This document shows positions 1-12,146 of a stretch of DNA of 64,000 bases, one piece after another (the stretch's first letter is position 1; each line of letters begins with the position of its first letter). The position numbers and the translations under genes are program-made. Under the pieces are notes generated by a model. It was not told the DNA's origin. It ran no database searches and saw only the letters and a list, made by a program, of their open reading frames with translations. The DNA is taken from positions 124,001 through 188,000 of the forward strand of contig CAKKRJ010000010.1 of NCBI GenBank assembly GCA_919902775.1, written 5' to 3'. The stretch is from Burkholderiaceae bacterium (GTDB taxonomy: Bacteria; Pseudomonadota; Gammaproteobacteria; Burkholderiales; Burkholderiaceae_C).

Positions 1-341
1 TTGCGAAACAGGACTTCACGGGTGTCCTGATCAATGACCAGCGCAACGCTCGAACGCAAATCCAACGGGTCCGCTGCGGCGTGCAGGCCGGCCATCTGGC
101 CATAAGACGCACGCATGGGCACAGCGTTTTGCACAGCGACACGCGTACGCTTTTTGTCGGTTTTTGGGGCGCTTGCCTGGGATTTTTTGACGGTTTTAGA
201 AACAGCAACTGCAGGACGTTTTTTGGCTGCTGCTGTTTTATTCTGTGCCCACGCGGCGCTTGGCACAGCGCTCATGGCCAACAGCACGCCGACGGTTAAG
301 GCCGCTGCCATTCCTTGCGCCCATCGGCCAGAAATTTGCAT
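1..341 (-). CDS. D-alanyl-D-alanine endopeptidase/carboxypeptidase (PbpG/DacA-like), N-terminal part, runs off window edge
   Basis: Reverse-strand reading from ATG at 341: MQISGRWAQGMAAALTVGVLLAMSAVPSAAWAQ...DLRSSVALVIDQDTREVLFR; signal peptide plus the typical S11 peptidase N-terminal motif. Missing from the ORF track because it has no stop inside the window. Confidence 0.72.
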   Translation of the reverse strand, partial: MQISGRWAQGMAAALTVGVLLAMSAVPSAAWAQNKTAAAKKRPAVAVSKTVKKSQASAPKTDKKRTRVAVQNAVPMRASYGQMAGLHAAADPLDLRSSVALVIDQDTREVLFR

Positions 342-414
342 AGGGAACGGAGAAATGGGGCGAATCACTGGCATCTTGAATCAAAGATTTGGAAATTATT
401 TCCAAGTGTACACA

Positions 415-454
415 AATAAAAAAGTCACGCAAGAACAAAGACTTGCGTGACTTT
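415..454 (-). terminator. Rho-independent terminator downstream of leuA
   Basis: Perfect 13-bp inverted repeat AAAGTCACGCAAG (421-433)/CTTGCGTGACTTT (442-454), A-tract on + (U-tract on - transcript). Confidence 0.85.
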
Positions 455-488
455 ATTGAAGCCAAATAGTACCCAATAATAAGTACTT

Positions 489-2027
489 TCAACCCTGCGC
501 AGCGACCCGATCCGCCTTGCTTTGCAATTTATTGAGGGCACTGAGATAAGCCTTGGCCGAGGCCACCACAATGTCCGGGTCCGAACCGACGCCATTGACC
601 ACACGGCCGCTGTTTTGCAAACGCACCGTCACTTCGCCCTGACTTTCGGTAGAGCCACTGATGGCGTTGACCGAGTACAGCACCATTTCCGCGCCGCTCT
701 TGACATGGGATTCAATGGCCTTCAGCGACGCATCCACAGGGCCATTGCCATCGGACTCGGCGCGAACTTCCTTGCCTTCCACCGTAAAGACAACCGCCGC
801 ATGGGGCCGCTCACCGGTCTCACTGTGCTGAGCCATCGAGACAAAACCGTACTGCTCTTTTTCGACCGTCACGCTCTCATCGCCCACCAGCGCCAAAATG
901 TCTTCGTCAAAGATCTCACTCTTGCGGTCGGCCAATTCCTTGAATTTGGCAAACGCGTTGTTGATCTCGGTTTCACTGTCCAGCGTGACACCCAAGTCCT
1001 GCAAGCGCTGCTTGAACGCATTGCGGCCACTGAGCTTGCCCAGCACGATCTTGTTGGTGGACCAACCCACATCTTCGGCACGCATGATTTCGTAGGTGTC
1101 ACGGGCCTTGAGCACGCCATCTTGATGAATGCCCGAGGCGTGGGCAAAGGCATTGGCGCCCACCACGGCTTTGTTCGGCTGAACCACAAAACCCGTGGTT
1201 TGGCTGACCATGCGGCTGGCCGCCACGATGTGGCTGGTGTCGATGCCGATGTCCAGACCAAAATAGTCGCGACGCGTCTTGACAGCCATCACGACCTCTT
1301 CGAGCGAGCAATTGCCCGCACGCTCTCCCAATCCGTTGATGGTGCACTCGACCTGACGGGCACCGCCAATCTTCACACCCGCCAGGGAATTGGCGACCGC
1401 CATGCCCAGATCGTTGTGGCAATGTACGGACCAAATGGCTTTGTCCGAGTTGGGAATGCGTTCACGCAATGTGCGGATGAATTCACCATACAACTCAGGC
1501 ACCGCATAACCCACCGTATCGGGCACGTTGATGGTGGTCGCACCTTCGGTGATGACAGCTTCCAAGATGCGGCAGAGAAAATCCATGTCGCTGCGGTAAC
1601 CGTCTTCCGGGCTGAACTCGATATCGCCGACCAGATTGCGGGCGAAACGGACCGATTGCTTGGCCTGCTCAAACACCTGGTCAGGCGTCATGCGCAGTTT
1701 CTTTTCCATGTGCAAGGGCGATGTGGCAATGAAGGTGTGAATGCGGCTGCTGTTCGCGCCTTTGAGCGCTTCAGCGGCACGTGAAATATCACGGTCATTG
1801 GCACGGGACAAGGAGCAAATGGTGGAATCCTTGATGGCGTCTGCAATGGTTTTGACCGCCTCGAAGTCGCCATTGGAGCTGGCCGCAAAACCAGCTTCGA
1901 TCACGTCCACACGCAGACGCTCCAGTTGCCGGGCAATGCGCAGCTTTTCATCGCGGGTCATGGAGGCGCCGGGCGATTGCTCGCCGTCGCGCAAGGTGGT
2001 GTCGAAAATAATCAGTTTGTCAGCCAT
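489..2027 (-). CDS. leuA: 2-isopropylmalate synthase
   Basis: [47 protein letters not shown]...; ATG at 2027 has AGGAG Shine-Dalgarno; the track start at 2033 is an in-frame GTG. Confidence 0.97.
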   Translation of the reverse strand: MADKLIIFDTTLRDGEQSPGASMTRDEKLRIARQLERLRVDVIEAGFAASSNGDFEAVKTIADAIKDSTICSLSRANDRDISRAAEALKGANSSRIHTFIATSPLHMEKKLRMTPDQVFEQAKQSVRFARNLVGDIEFSPEDGYRSDMDFLCRILEAVITEGATTINVPDTVGYAVPELYGEFIRTLRERIPNSDKAIWSVHCHNDLGMAVANSLAGVKIGGARQVECTINGLGERAGNCSLEEVVMAVKTRRDYFGLDIGIDTSHIVAASRMVSQTTGFVVQPNKAVVGANAFAHASGIHQDGVLKARDTYEIMRAEDVGWSTNKIVLGKLSGRNAFKQRLQDLGVTLDSETEINNAFAKFKELADRKSEIFDEDILALVGDESVTVEKEQYGFVSMAQHSETGERPHAAVVFTVEGKEVRAESDGNGPVDASLKAIESHVKSGAEMVLYSVNAISGSTESQGEVTVRLQNSGRVVNGVGSDPDIVVASAKAYLSALNKLQSKADRVAAQG

Positions 2028-2069
2028 GTTCACTCCTGGTCAAATACCCGCAAGTCCAAGCAAAAAAGC

Positions 2070-2103
2070 AAAAGGCCCGTTGCGGATGGCATACGGGCCT
2101 TTT
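2070..2103 (-). terminator. leuA attenuator terminator hairpin
   Basis: AAAAGGCCCGT (2070-2080)/ACGGGCCTTTT (2093-2103) followed on the - transcript by a U-rich tract; lies between the Leu-rich leader peptide and leuA. Confidence 0.85.
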
Positions 2104-2122
2104 GGGAAAATGTTTGCGTGCG

Positions 2123-2176
2123 CTACACATCCCGCCCGTTGGGCAGTAGCAGTAGTGCAAACAAAGAAAAATTCAT
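2123..2176 (-). CDS. leu operon leader peptide MNFSLFALLLLPNGRDV
   Basis: 17-codon ORF with four consecutive Leu codons (CTA CTG CTA CTG, 2144-2155), immediately upstream of an attenuator-type terminator and leuA. Confidence 0.8.
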   Translation of the reverse strand: MNFSLFALLLLPNGRDV

Positions 2177-2224
2177 ACGAACACTGTAGCACAGTTCAAA
2201 ATTCGCGCTGTCGTTCAATGGACA

Positions 2225-3040
2225 TCACTGGTGCAATCCGCGCTCTTCTGGCTCGTCGGTGGACGTGCTGATCATGCTGGTGGGCTGGCCTTTGGCCTTG
2301 CGCCACACATAGATGACGTAACCGCTCAGGCCATAGCCCACAAAGAGCGCAAACAAGACCGTCGGCGGATCGATGTTGACCACCGCAATGCCCAAGGCCA
2401 CCAGAACCAGCGTGGCAAAGGGCACGCTTTTTTTCATGTGCATGTCCTTGAAGCTGTAAAACGGCACATTGGTCACCATCGTCAGCCCCGCGAACAGGCA
2501 AACGGCAAACATGCCCCAGGCCACGGTTTTGGCGGGGATGGCGTTCTCAAACATGATCCAGACAAAACCCATCACCAAAGCGGCTGCCGCAGGCGATGGC
2601 AAGCCTTGAAAGTAACGCTTGTCCACCACTGCCGTGTTCACGTTGAAGCGGGCCAGGCGCAACGCCGCACAGGAGCAATACACGAATGCCGCAATCCAGC
2701 CCCATCGCCCCAATTCTTTGAGCGTCCAGACGTAAGCGATCAGCGCGGGCGCCGCGCCAAAGGAGACCATGTCGGACAGCGAGTCCATCTGCTCACCAAA
2801 AGCACTCTGGGTGTTCGTCATGCGGGCCACCCTTCCGTCCAAGCTATCCAGCACCATGGCGCAGAAGATACCGACCGTGGCCAGATCAAAACGCCCGTTG
2901 ATCGCCATGACCACGGCATAAAAACCAGCGAACAGCGCGGCCAGCGTGATCATGTTGGGCAGCATGTAAATGCCCTTGGAGGGTTTGCGTGCGGGCATCG
3001 GCGCGTCCATGTCTTCAGATTTTTCGTAACCGTTGTTCAT
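2225..3040 (-). CDS. pssA: CDP-diacylglycerol--serine O-phosphatidyltransferase
   Basis: MNNGYEKSEDMDAPMPARKPSKGIYMLPNMITLAALFAGFYAVVMAINGRFDLATVGIFCAMVLDSLDGRVARMTNTQSAFGEQMDSLSDMVSFGAAPA; CDP-alcohol phosphatidyltransferase motif DG..AR...G...DS..D. Confidence 0.93.
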   Translation of the reverse strand: MNNGYEKSEDMDAPMPARKPSKGIYMLPNMITLAALFAGFYAVVMAINGRFDLATVGIFCAMVLDSLDGRVARMTNTQSAFGEQMDSLSDMVSFGAAPALIAYVWTLKELGRWGWIAAFVYCSCAALRLARFNVNTAVVDKRYFQGLPSPAAAALVMGFVWIMFENAIPAKTVAWGMFAVCLFAGLTMVTNVPFYSFKDMHMKKSVPFATLVLVALGIAVVNIDPPTVLFALFVGYGLSGYVIYVWRKAKGQPTSMISTSTDEPEERGLHQ

Positions 3041-3114
3041 CGTCTTCTCCTGTTGAGCGGGCCCACTGCGCCAACCTCGAACGCACAAGTTTAAGCCAGC
3101 GTGAACGCCCATTG

Positions 3115-3140
3115 AAAAAGGCCACCGCAGTGGCCTTTTT
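3115..3140 (-). terminator. Terminator downstream of ilvC
   Basis: AAAAAGGCCAC-CGCA-GTGGCCTTTTT perfect 11-bp stem, tetraloop. Confidence 0.8.
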
Positions 3141-3161
3141 AAAATCACCAGAAAGGCGAGA

Positions 3162-4217
<1,056 letters not shown>

Positions 4218-4709
4218 TTAGACGCGCAGGATGCGCTCGCCGCGCCCGATACCGCACGCACCAGTGCGCACGGTCTCCAAAATGGCGCTACGGTCGATCG
4301 CCTCGAGGAAGGCGTCGTTCTTGGACTGGTCACCGGTGAGCTCAATGGTGTAACTCTTGTCGGTGACGTCGATCACGCGGCCGCGAAAGATGTCGGCCAT
4401 GCGTTTCATTTCTTCACGCTCTTTGCCCACGGCGCGCACCTTCACGAGCATCAGTTCGCGCTCGGTGTAGGCACCTTCGGTCAGGTCCACCACCTTGACC
4501 ACCTCGATCAGGCGGTTCAGGTGCTTGGTGATCTGCTCGATCACGTCATCCGACCCGGTGGTCTGGATGGTCATGCGCGACAGGCTGGGGTCTTCGGTGG
4601 GGGCCACCGTGAGGGACTCGATGTTGTAACCACGGGCCGAAAACAGACCCACCACGCGGGACAGCGCCCCGGCTTCGTTTTCAATCAGTACAGCGATGAT
4701 GTGTTTCAT
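4218..4709 (-). CDS. ilvN: Acetolactate synthase small subunit
   Basis: MKHIIAVLIENEAGALSRVVGLFSARGYNIESLTVAPTEDPSLSRMTIQ; ACT-domain regulatory subunit. Confidence 0.95.
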   Translation of the reverse strand: MKHIIAVLIENEAGALSRVVGLFSARGYNIESLTVAPTEDPSLSRMTIQTTGSDDVIEQITKHLNRLIEVVKVVDLTEGAYTERELMLVKVRAVGKEREEMKRMADIFRGRVIDVTDKSYTIELTGDQSKNDAFLEAIDRSAILETVRTGACGIGRGERILRV

Positions 4710-4711
4710 GA

Positions 4712-6475
4712 TCACAGATCCTCCACGCCCATGAGCATCTCGGTGATGCCCTTGCCAGCCTGAACCATGGGGAACACGTTCTCCGTAGGGTCCGTGCGGA
4801 TGTCCAGAAAAACAGTGCGGTCTTTCAGTCTGCGGGCCTCGCGCAATGCAGGCTCTACGTCTTCAGGACGTTCGACCAAAATGCCCACATGGCCATAGGC
4901 TTCGGCCAACTTCACAAAGTTGGGCAAAGCGTCCATGTAGCTGTGGCTGTAACGGCCAGAATATTCGATCTCTTGCCACTGACGCACCATGCCCAGATAG
5001 CGGTTGTTCAGCGCCACAATTTTGATCGGCGTGTTGTATTGCAGGCAGGTGGACAATTCCTGAATACACATCTGTACCGAGCCTTCACCCGTCACGCAGA
5101 ACACTTCACTGTCCGGCTTGGCCAGCTTGATGCCCATGGCGTAGGGAATGCCCACACCCATGGTGCCCAAGCCACCCGAGTTGATCCAGCGGCGTGGCTC
5201 GTTGAACTTGTAGTACTGGGCAGCCCACATCTGGTGCTGACCCACATCAGAGGTGATGTAGGCGTCGGCATCCTTGGTCATGTCCCACAAAGTTTCAATG
5301 ACCTTTTGGGGCTTGATCACCACCGAATTGTTGCTGTCGTACTTCATGCAATTACGGCTGCGCCAGCCTTCAATGGTCTCCCACCACTGGCCCAGCGCCT
5401 GTGCATCGGGCTTGAGGCCCGACTCACGGATCATGCCCATCAATTCAGTCAACACATCCTTCACGTCACCCACGATCGGCACATCCACTTTGACGCGCTT
5501 GGAAATGCTGGACGGATCGATGTCGATGTGGATGATCTTGCGGTCCACCGACGCAAAGTGCTTGGGATTGCCAATCACCCGGTCGTCAAAACGTGCACCC
5601 ACCGCCAGCAAGACATCGCAGTTTTGCATGGCGTTGTTGGCTTCCAGGGTGCCATGCATCCCCAGCATGCCCAGGAAACGGCGGTCCGTGGCCGGAAAAG
5701 CGCCCAAACCCATCAAGGTGTTGGTGACAGGCACGTTGAGCATGTCCACCAAAGCCCGCAACTCCGGGCTGGCGTTGCTCAACAACACGCCACCACCTGT
5801 GTAAATGTAGGGGCGCTTGGCCGACATCAGCAGCTGCAGGGCCTTGCGGATCTGCCCGCCGTGGCCTTTGCGTACGGGGTTGTAAGAACGCATCTCGACC
5901 GACTCGGGATAGCCCGAATACAGCGCCTTGTTGAAAGACACGTCTTTGGGCACGTCCACCACCACGGGACCAGGGCGGCCACTGCGTGCAATGTGGAAGG
6001 CCTTTTTCATGATCTCGGCCATGTCTTTGGCGTCTTTGACCAGGAAATTGTGCTTCACGATGGGACGGGTGATGCCTACGGTGTCGCACTCCTGGAACGC
6101 ATCCAGACCGATGGCCGCAGTGGGCACTTGCCCGCTGATGATCACCATGGGAATGCTGTCCATGTAAGCGGTAGCGATACCGGTCACCGCATTGGTCAGG
6201 CCGGGGCCCGAGGTGACCAATGCCACACCCACTTCGCCTGTGGCACGGGCAAAGCCATCGGCCGCGTGCACAGCCGCCTGCTCGTGACGCACCAGCACAT
6301 GCTGAATGGTGTCTTGTTTGTAAAAAGCGTCGTAGATGTGAAGCACGGCACCACCGGGGTATCCCCAGATGTATTGCACGTTTTCAGCCTGAAGCGCTTT
6401 GACGAGAATTTCTGCGCCGCGCAATTCTTGAGCGCCCGCAGAACCAGATGCCGATTCGGCTTTGTTGATTTCCAT
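4712..6475 (-). CDS. ilvB: Acetolactate synthase large (catalytic) subunit
   Basis: AEILVKALQAENVQYIWGYPGGAVLHIYDAFYKQDTIQHVLVRHEQAAVHAADGFARATG; ThDP enzyme. Confidence 0.95.
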   Translation of the reverse strand: MEINKAESASGSAGAQELRGAEILVKALQAENVQYIWGYPGGAVLHIYDAFYKQDTIQHVLVRHEQAAVHAADGFARATGEVGVALVTSGPGLTNAVTGIATAYMDSIPMVIISGQVPTAAIGLDAFQECDTVGITRPIVKHNFLVKDAKDMAEIMKKAFHIARSGRPGPVVVDVPKDVSFNKALYSGYPESVEMRSYNPVRKGHGGQIRKALQLLMSAKRPYIYTGGGVLLSNASPELRALVDMLNVPVTNTLMGLGAFPATDRRFLGMLGMHGTLEANNAMQNCDVLLAVGARFDDRVIGNPKHFASVDRKIIHIDIDPSSISKRVKVDVPIVGDVKDVLTELMGMIRESGLKPDAQALGQWWETIEGWRSRNCMKYDSNNSVVIKPQKVIETLWDMTKDADAYITSDVGQHQMWAAQYYKFNEPRRWINSGGLGTMGVGIPYAMGIKLAKPDSEVFCVTGEGSVQMCIQELSTCLQYNTPIKIVALNNRYLGMVRQWQEIEYSGRYSHSYMDALPNFVKLAEAYGHVGILVERPEDVEPALREARRLKDRTVFLDIRTDPTENVFPMVQAGKGITEMLMGVEDL

Positions 6476-6790
6476 ATATTCAACCTTTGTGAATTTCTCT
6501 AACGAAAAACCTTGGGTGCCCCTGGGCTCGACTCTTGTGAAGTGGCTTTGGGACTTGAGACCACAGACATGGGCACCAAACTGTAAAAGTGCCGGACGGT
6601 GATCCGTTTGCTTTTTTTCAATTGCAATCGCGCATTATCGCATTTGTCAAAGCCCCCTCCAAAAACCAAGCCACAAACGCACGGCAAGTGCCATAATTCG
6701 CACCGTTGGAACTCAAGTCGCTTGGCAAACCAGTTCATCTCCCACCTCAAACACAGGCAAAAGCACCGCTGACGCGGACGCTGAAAAAAG

Positions 6791-7357
6791 TTGGCATCCG
6801 ACGCGGAACTCTCAGAATTTCTGAAAAACATGGAAAAAAAGGCGTTCAAACGCGCCTACTACCATGTCCGGAACGAGGATGCCGCCCTGGACATCCTGCA
6901 AGACAGCATGATCAAGCTGTGCACCAACTACGCAGACAAGCCCGTGGCCGAGCTGCCCCTGCTGTTTCAGCGCATCCTGTCCAACACCATGCTGGACTGG
7001 TTTCGTCGGCAAAAAACCCGCAATGCGCTTTTCAGCAACCTGAGTGACTTCGGTTCTGGCGATACAGAAGGCGACTTTGATCTGCTGGAAGTGACCGCCG
7101 ACACCTCAAACGAAGCGGCCACAGAAAGCGCAGAACAGTGGGTGGGGCGCGTACAAACCCTTGAGCACATCGAAACAGCGGTCATGGCTTTGCCGCCACG
7201 TCAACGAGAAGCCTTCCTGCTGCGTTACTGGGAGGAGCTGGATATTGCAGAAACAGCTGCCGTGATGGGCTGCTCAGAAGGCAGCGTCAAAACCCATTGT
7301 TCTCGGGCCATTCAAGCCTTGAGCAAAACCTTGGGAACACAAGGAATCAGACCATGA
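6791..7357 (+). CDS. RNA polymerase sigma factor (sigma-70 family, ECF-like)
   Basis: ASDAELSEFLKNMEKKAFKRAYYHVRNEDAALDILQDSMIKL...LPPRQREAFLLRYWEELDIAETAAVMGCSEGSVKTHCSRAI; sigma region 2 and region 4; TTG start. Confidence 0.88.
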   Translation: MASDAELSEFLKNMEKKAFKRAYYHVRNEDAALDILQDSMIKLCTNYADKPVAELPLLFQRILSNTMLDWFRRQKTRNALFSNLSDFGSGDTEGDFDLLEVTADTSNEAATESAEQWVGRVQTLEHIETAVMALPPRQREAFLLRYWEELDIAETAAVMGCSEGSVKTHCSRAIQALSKTLGTQGIRP

Positions 7358-7800
7358 AAATCCACAATACACCGACCGAGCATGACATTGACCGCTGGGG
7401 ACAGTACTTTTCAGGCCAACTGAGTTTGGCCACACCCAATCTGCCCCACGACATCAGCGAACGTCTGCGCGTGGCACGCCAACTGGCAATCTCCCAGCGC
7501 AAACCACTGGTGCAGCCACGGCTGGCGAAACAGGCACAAATGAACCACGACGGTAGCCTGACTGCGCCCGCCGATGAAGGCCTGAACCTTTGGAGCATTC
7601 TGGCATCTGCACTGCCTTTGGTGGCTCTGGTGGTGGGCTTGATGGCGATTCATTGGGTGCAACAAGACAGCATCATCTCTGAAATCGCAGCCACCGATTC
7701 AGCCTTGCTCACCGACGAATTGCCGCCTGCCGCCTACACCGATGTCGGCTTTGCACAGTTTTTAAAACAGGACCTCGGGGCAGGAACCACACATGACTGA
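7354..7800 (+). CDS. DUF3619-like single-TM protein (candidate partner of the sigma factor)
   Basis: MKIHNTPTEHDIDRWGQYFSGQLSLATPNLPHDISERLRVARQLAISQRK...LWSILASALPLVALVVGLMAIHWV (one TM); overlaps sigma gene stop by ATGA. Confidence 0.75.
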   Translation: MKIHNTPTEHDIDRWGQYFSGQLSLATPNLPHDISERLRVARQLAISQRKPLVQPRLAKQAQMNHDGSLTAPADEGLNLWSILASALPLVALVVGLMAIHWVQQDSIISEIAATDSALLTDELPPAAYTDVGFAQFLKQDLGAGTTHD

Positions 7801-8524
7801 CATGGCCAACAGCCGGCAACACCGCCCTGCAACAGCCCTGAAAATGGCTTGCGGGTGGCTCCTGTCGGTCTGTTTGACCAGCACTGGCGCGCAAACGCCA
7901 GCTCCAACGGCCCCAACGCCGGCCGCCCCCAGGGCCAGTGCACCACAAATCAAGGCGGCACCAGTCTCACAGGCATGGCAACAACTGACCCCCAGGCAAA
8001 AACAAGCCTTGGCACCATTGGGTGCGCAGTGGGGTGCGCTGACAGCACAGCAGCAAAACAAATGGTTGACCATTTCGCATAATTTTGCGCAACTGTCCGT
8101 GACCGACCAAATCACGATGCATGCGAGGATGGCCGACTGGGTAGCCCTCAGCCCCCAGCAACGCCATCTGGCTCGCTTGAATTTCAACACGCTGCAAAGC
8201 GTGCCCAAAGAAGACAAAAAGGCCAAATGGGAGGCCTACCAAGCCCTTTCAGCAGAAGAAAAGCGCCTGCTTTCCGCCGGGTCCGGGACACCCTCCAAGA
8301 GTGCCGCGCCTACGGCCAAGCCGTTGGAACCCCATCGCCAGGTCCAAACCCCTGTGCGACCCGCAGCCGGAACCCTGGCAGCGCCCACGGCCATTGACCG
8401 CAAAACACTGTTGCCTCGCCCCCCCGCCCTGGCGGCACCTGCTCCTTCTGCACCCACACCAACGCCGCAGCCAGCGGGAACACCCGATGCTGGCCGGCCA
8501 GCCACAGAAACCGCTCCCTCATGA
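7793..8524 (+). CDS. DUF3106-like exported protein
   Basis: LTPRQKQALAPLGAQWGALTAQQQNKWLTISHNFAQLSVTDQITMHARMADWVALSPQQRHLARLNF; signal peptide; Pro/Ala-rich C-terminus. Confidence 0.75.
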   Translation: MTDMANSRQHRPATALKMACGWLLSVCLTSTGAQTPAPTAPTPAAPRASAPQIKAAPVSQAWQQLTPRQKQALAPLGAQWGALTAQQQNKWLTISHNFAQLSVTDQITMHARMADWVALSPQQRHLARLNFNTLQSVPKEDKKAKWEAYQALSAEEKRLLSAGSGTPSKSAAPTAKPLEPHRQVQTPVRPAAGTLAAPTAIDRKTLLPRPPALAAPAPSAPTPTPQPAGTPDAGRPATETAPS

Positions 8525-9054
8525 AACAAAACGGCACGGCCACTTCGCCCGACCCCGACATCACCCCCTCCCTCACGCGCCGCATGGCTTGCTGGATCTA
8601 TGAAGGCATGCTGTTGTTTGGTGTCATGGTGTCATCTGGATTGGCTTATTTCATTGCCGCTTACTGGCTCACTGGCCTGGCACCCGGCGACATGAACATG
8701 CAGCCTCAACTGAAATCGGGCCTGCAAGCCGTCAGCTTCTTTGTGCTGGGCTTATATTTCACCTGGATGTGGCACCGTGGTCAAACCTTGGCCATGAAGA
8801 CCTGGCGCATTGCAATGGTCGATCTGCAGGGGCAAAGGGTGAGTCGAAAAATGGCATTCAAACGTTACATGGCCAGCTGGTTGTGGTTCCTGCCGCCCAT
8901 GGCCACCGCTGCCCTGCTCCACTTGCCCGCCATCGAGGCATCCCTTCTGACCCTGGCTTGGGTGACCGTCTGGGCGTTGTTGAGCCGATTCCATCCAGAA
9001 CGCCAGTTTTGGCATGATGCCCTGGCGAGAACACGCCTGATTTCTGTGCGTTGA
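8521..9054 (+). CDS. RDD family membrane protein
   Basis: LTRRMACWIYEGMLLFGVMVSSGLAYFI...RGQTLAMKTWRIAMVDLQGQRVSRKMAFKRYM; RDD-type TM protein; ATGA overlap with upstream ORF. Confidence 0.8.
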   Translation: MKQNGTATSPDPDITPSLTRRMACWIYEGMLLFGVMVSSGLAYFIAAYWLTGLAPGDMNMQPQLKSGLQAVSFFVLGLYFTWMWHRGQTLAMKTWRIAMVDLQGQRVSRKMAFKRYMASWLWFLPPMATAALLHLPAIEASLLTLAWVTVWALLSRFHPERQFWHDALARTRLISVR

Positions 9055-9078
9055 CCCTACCAGACCCGCCTCTTTCTC

Positions 9079-9483
9079 ATGCACGATCCATCGACACCCC
9101 CGCCCCTCGAGGTCAATCCTCAAAAAGCACGCAAAGGACTGAACCGCATCGTTCATGCCGGGGGGTACTCCATCCAGGGCTTGCGCGCAGCTTGGGGCGA
9201 AACAGCCTTTCGTCAGGAAGCCACCCTGGCCATGGCCTTGGTGCCCCTGGCTTTCTGGCTGGGCCAAAACTGGATGGAAGTCAGCTTGTTGGCTGGATCG
9301 GTCTTGCTGGTCATGATCGTGGAGTTGCTCAACACCGGCATCGAATCGGCCATTGACCGCATCGGCCCAGAATGGCACGACTTGTCCAAGCGCGCCAAAG
9401 ACATGGGCAGTGCCGCGGTCCTGCTCAGTTTGCTGCTGTGCGCCGGGGTTTGGCTGGGTGCCCTGTGGCATCGCTTTGGTTGA
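9079..9483 (+). CDS. dgkA: Diacylglycerol kinase
   Basis: GLNRIVHAGGYSIQGLRAAWGETAFRQEATLA...VELLNTGIESAIDRIGPEWHDLSKRAKDMGSAAV. Confidence 0.93.
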   Translation: MHDPSTPPPLEVNPQKARKGLNRIVHAGGYSIQGLRAAWGETAFRQEATLAMALVPLAFWLGQNWMEVSLLAGSVLLVMIVELLNTGIESAIDRIGPEWHDLSKRAKDMGSAAVLLSLLLCAGVWLGALWHRFG

Positions 9484-9488
9484 GCCCC

Positions 9489-10088
9489 ATGAACCCACCC
9501 AAAACCCCGCCAGCATTCTCGATTTGCGTTTACTGTGGCTCCAGAGCGGGCCACAAGCCCGAGTTTGCCCAACTTGCGGTCCAGGTGGGCACCTGGATCG
9601 GGGCGCACGGCGGGCAACTGGTCTATGGTGGTGGGCGCAACGGCCTGATGGGTTTGGTGGCCGAAGCCACCATGGCCGCCGGTGGCACGGTGGTGGGCAT
9701 CATCCCCACCGCCTTGGTCGAAAAAGAATGGGCACACCAGGGCTGTACCGAGCTGCACGTGGTGGACACCATGCACGAACGCAAACGCCTGATGGCCGAA
9801 AAAGCCGATGCCTTTGTGGCTTTGCCAGGCGGCATTGGCACCTTTGAAGAACTGTTCGAAGTCTGGACCTGGCGCCAGCTGGGTTACCACGACAAGCCGG
9901 TGGGCATCCTCAACAGCCATGGCTATTACGACGGTCTGATGGCTTTCATGGACCAGGTGGTCCGCGACGGCTTCATGACCGAGTGGCAAACCCAACTGGT
10001 CATGGTGGGCACAGAACCCCAAGCCTTGTTGCAAGGCCTGGTGGAGGCTGCGGGCTTTGCCCCGCCTGCCAAAGTCGGATTGCTCTGA
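9489..10088 (+). CDS. LOG family protein (TIGR00730, cytokinin riboside phosphoribohydrolase-like)
   Basis: FSICVYCGSRAGHKPEFAQLA...LVYGGGRNGLMGLVAEATMAAGG...MHERKRLMAEKADAFVALPGGIGTFEELFEVWTWRQLG (PGGxGTxxE motif). Confidence 0.92.
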   Translation: MNPPKTPPAFSICVYCGSRAGHKPEFAQLAVQVGTWIGAHGGQLVYGGGRNGLMGLVAEATMAAGGTVVGIIPTALVEKEWAHQGCTELHVVDTMHERKRLMAEKADAFVALPGGIGTFEELFEVWTWRQLGYHDKPVGILNSHGYYDGLMAFMDQVVRDGFMTEWQTQLVMVGTEPQALLQGLVEAAGFAPPAKVGLL

Positions 10089-10103
10089 CCTGCAGCACGC
10101 CGC

Positions 10104-12142
<2,039 letters not shown>

Positions 12143-12146
12143 ACAG

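Noticed and set aside
81-450. Two small + ORFs at the window start
   Set aside because: They are antisense to the PbpG-like gene on the minus strand, which has a convincing signal peptide and catalytic-domain start.
522-1784. 420-aa + ORF antisense to leuA (and similar long ORFs at 4889-6502, 36328-37842, 52467-53699, 54651-56030)
   Set aside because: Each lies opposite a confident housekeeping gene; open only because of codon bias.
6476-6790. Searched for an ilv leader peptide/attenuator upstream of ilvB
   Set aside because: Short ORFs there lack Ile/Val/Leu runs and I saw no convincing terminator-antiterminator pair; only a TTGACA -35-like box.
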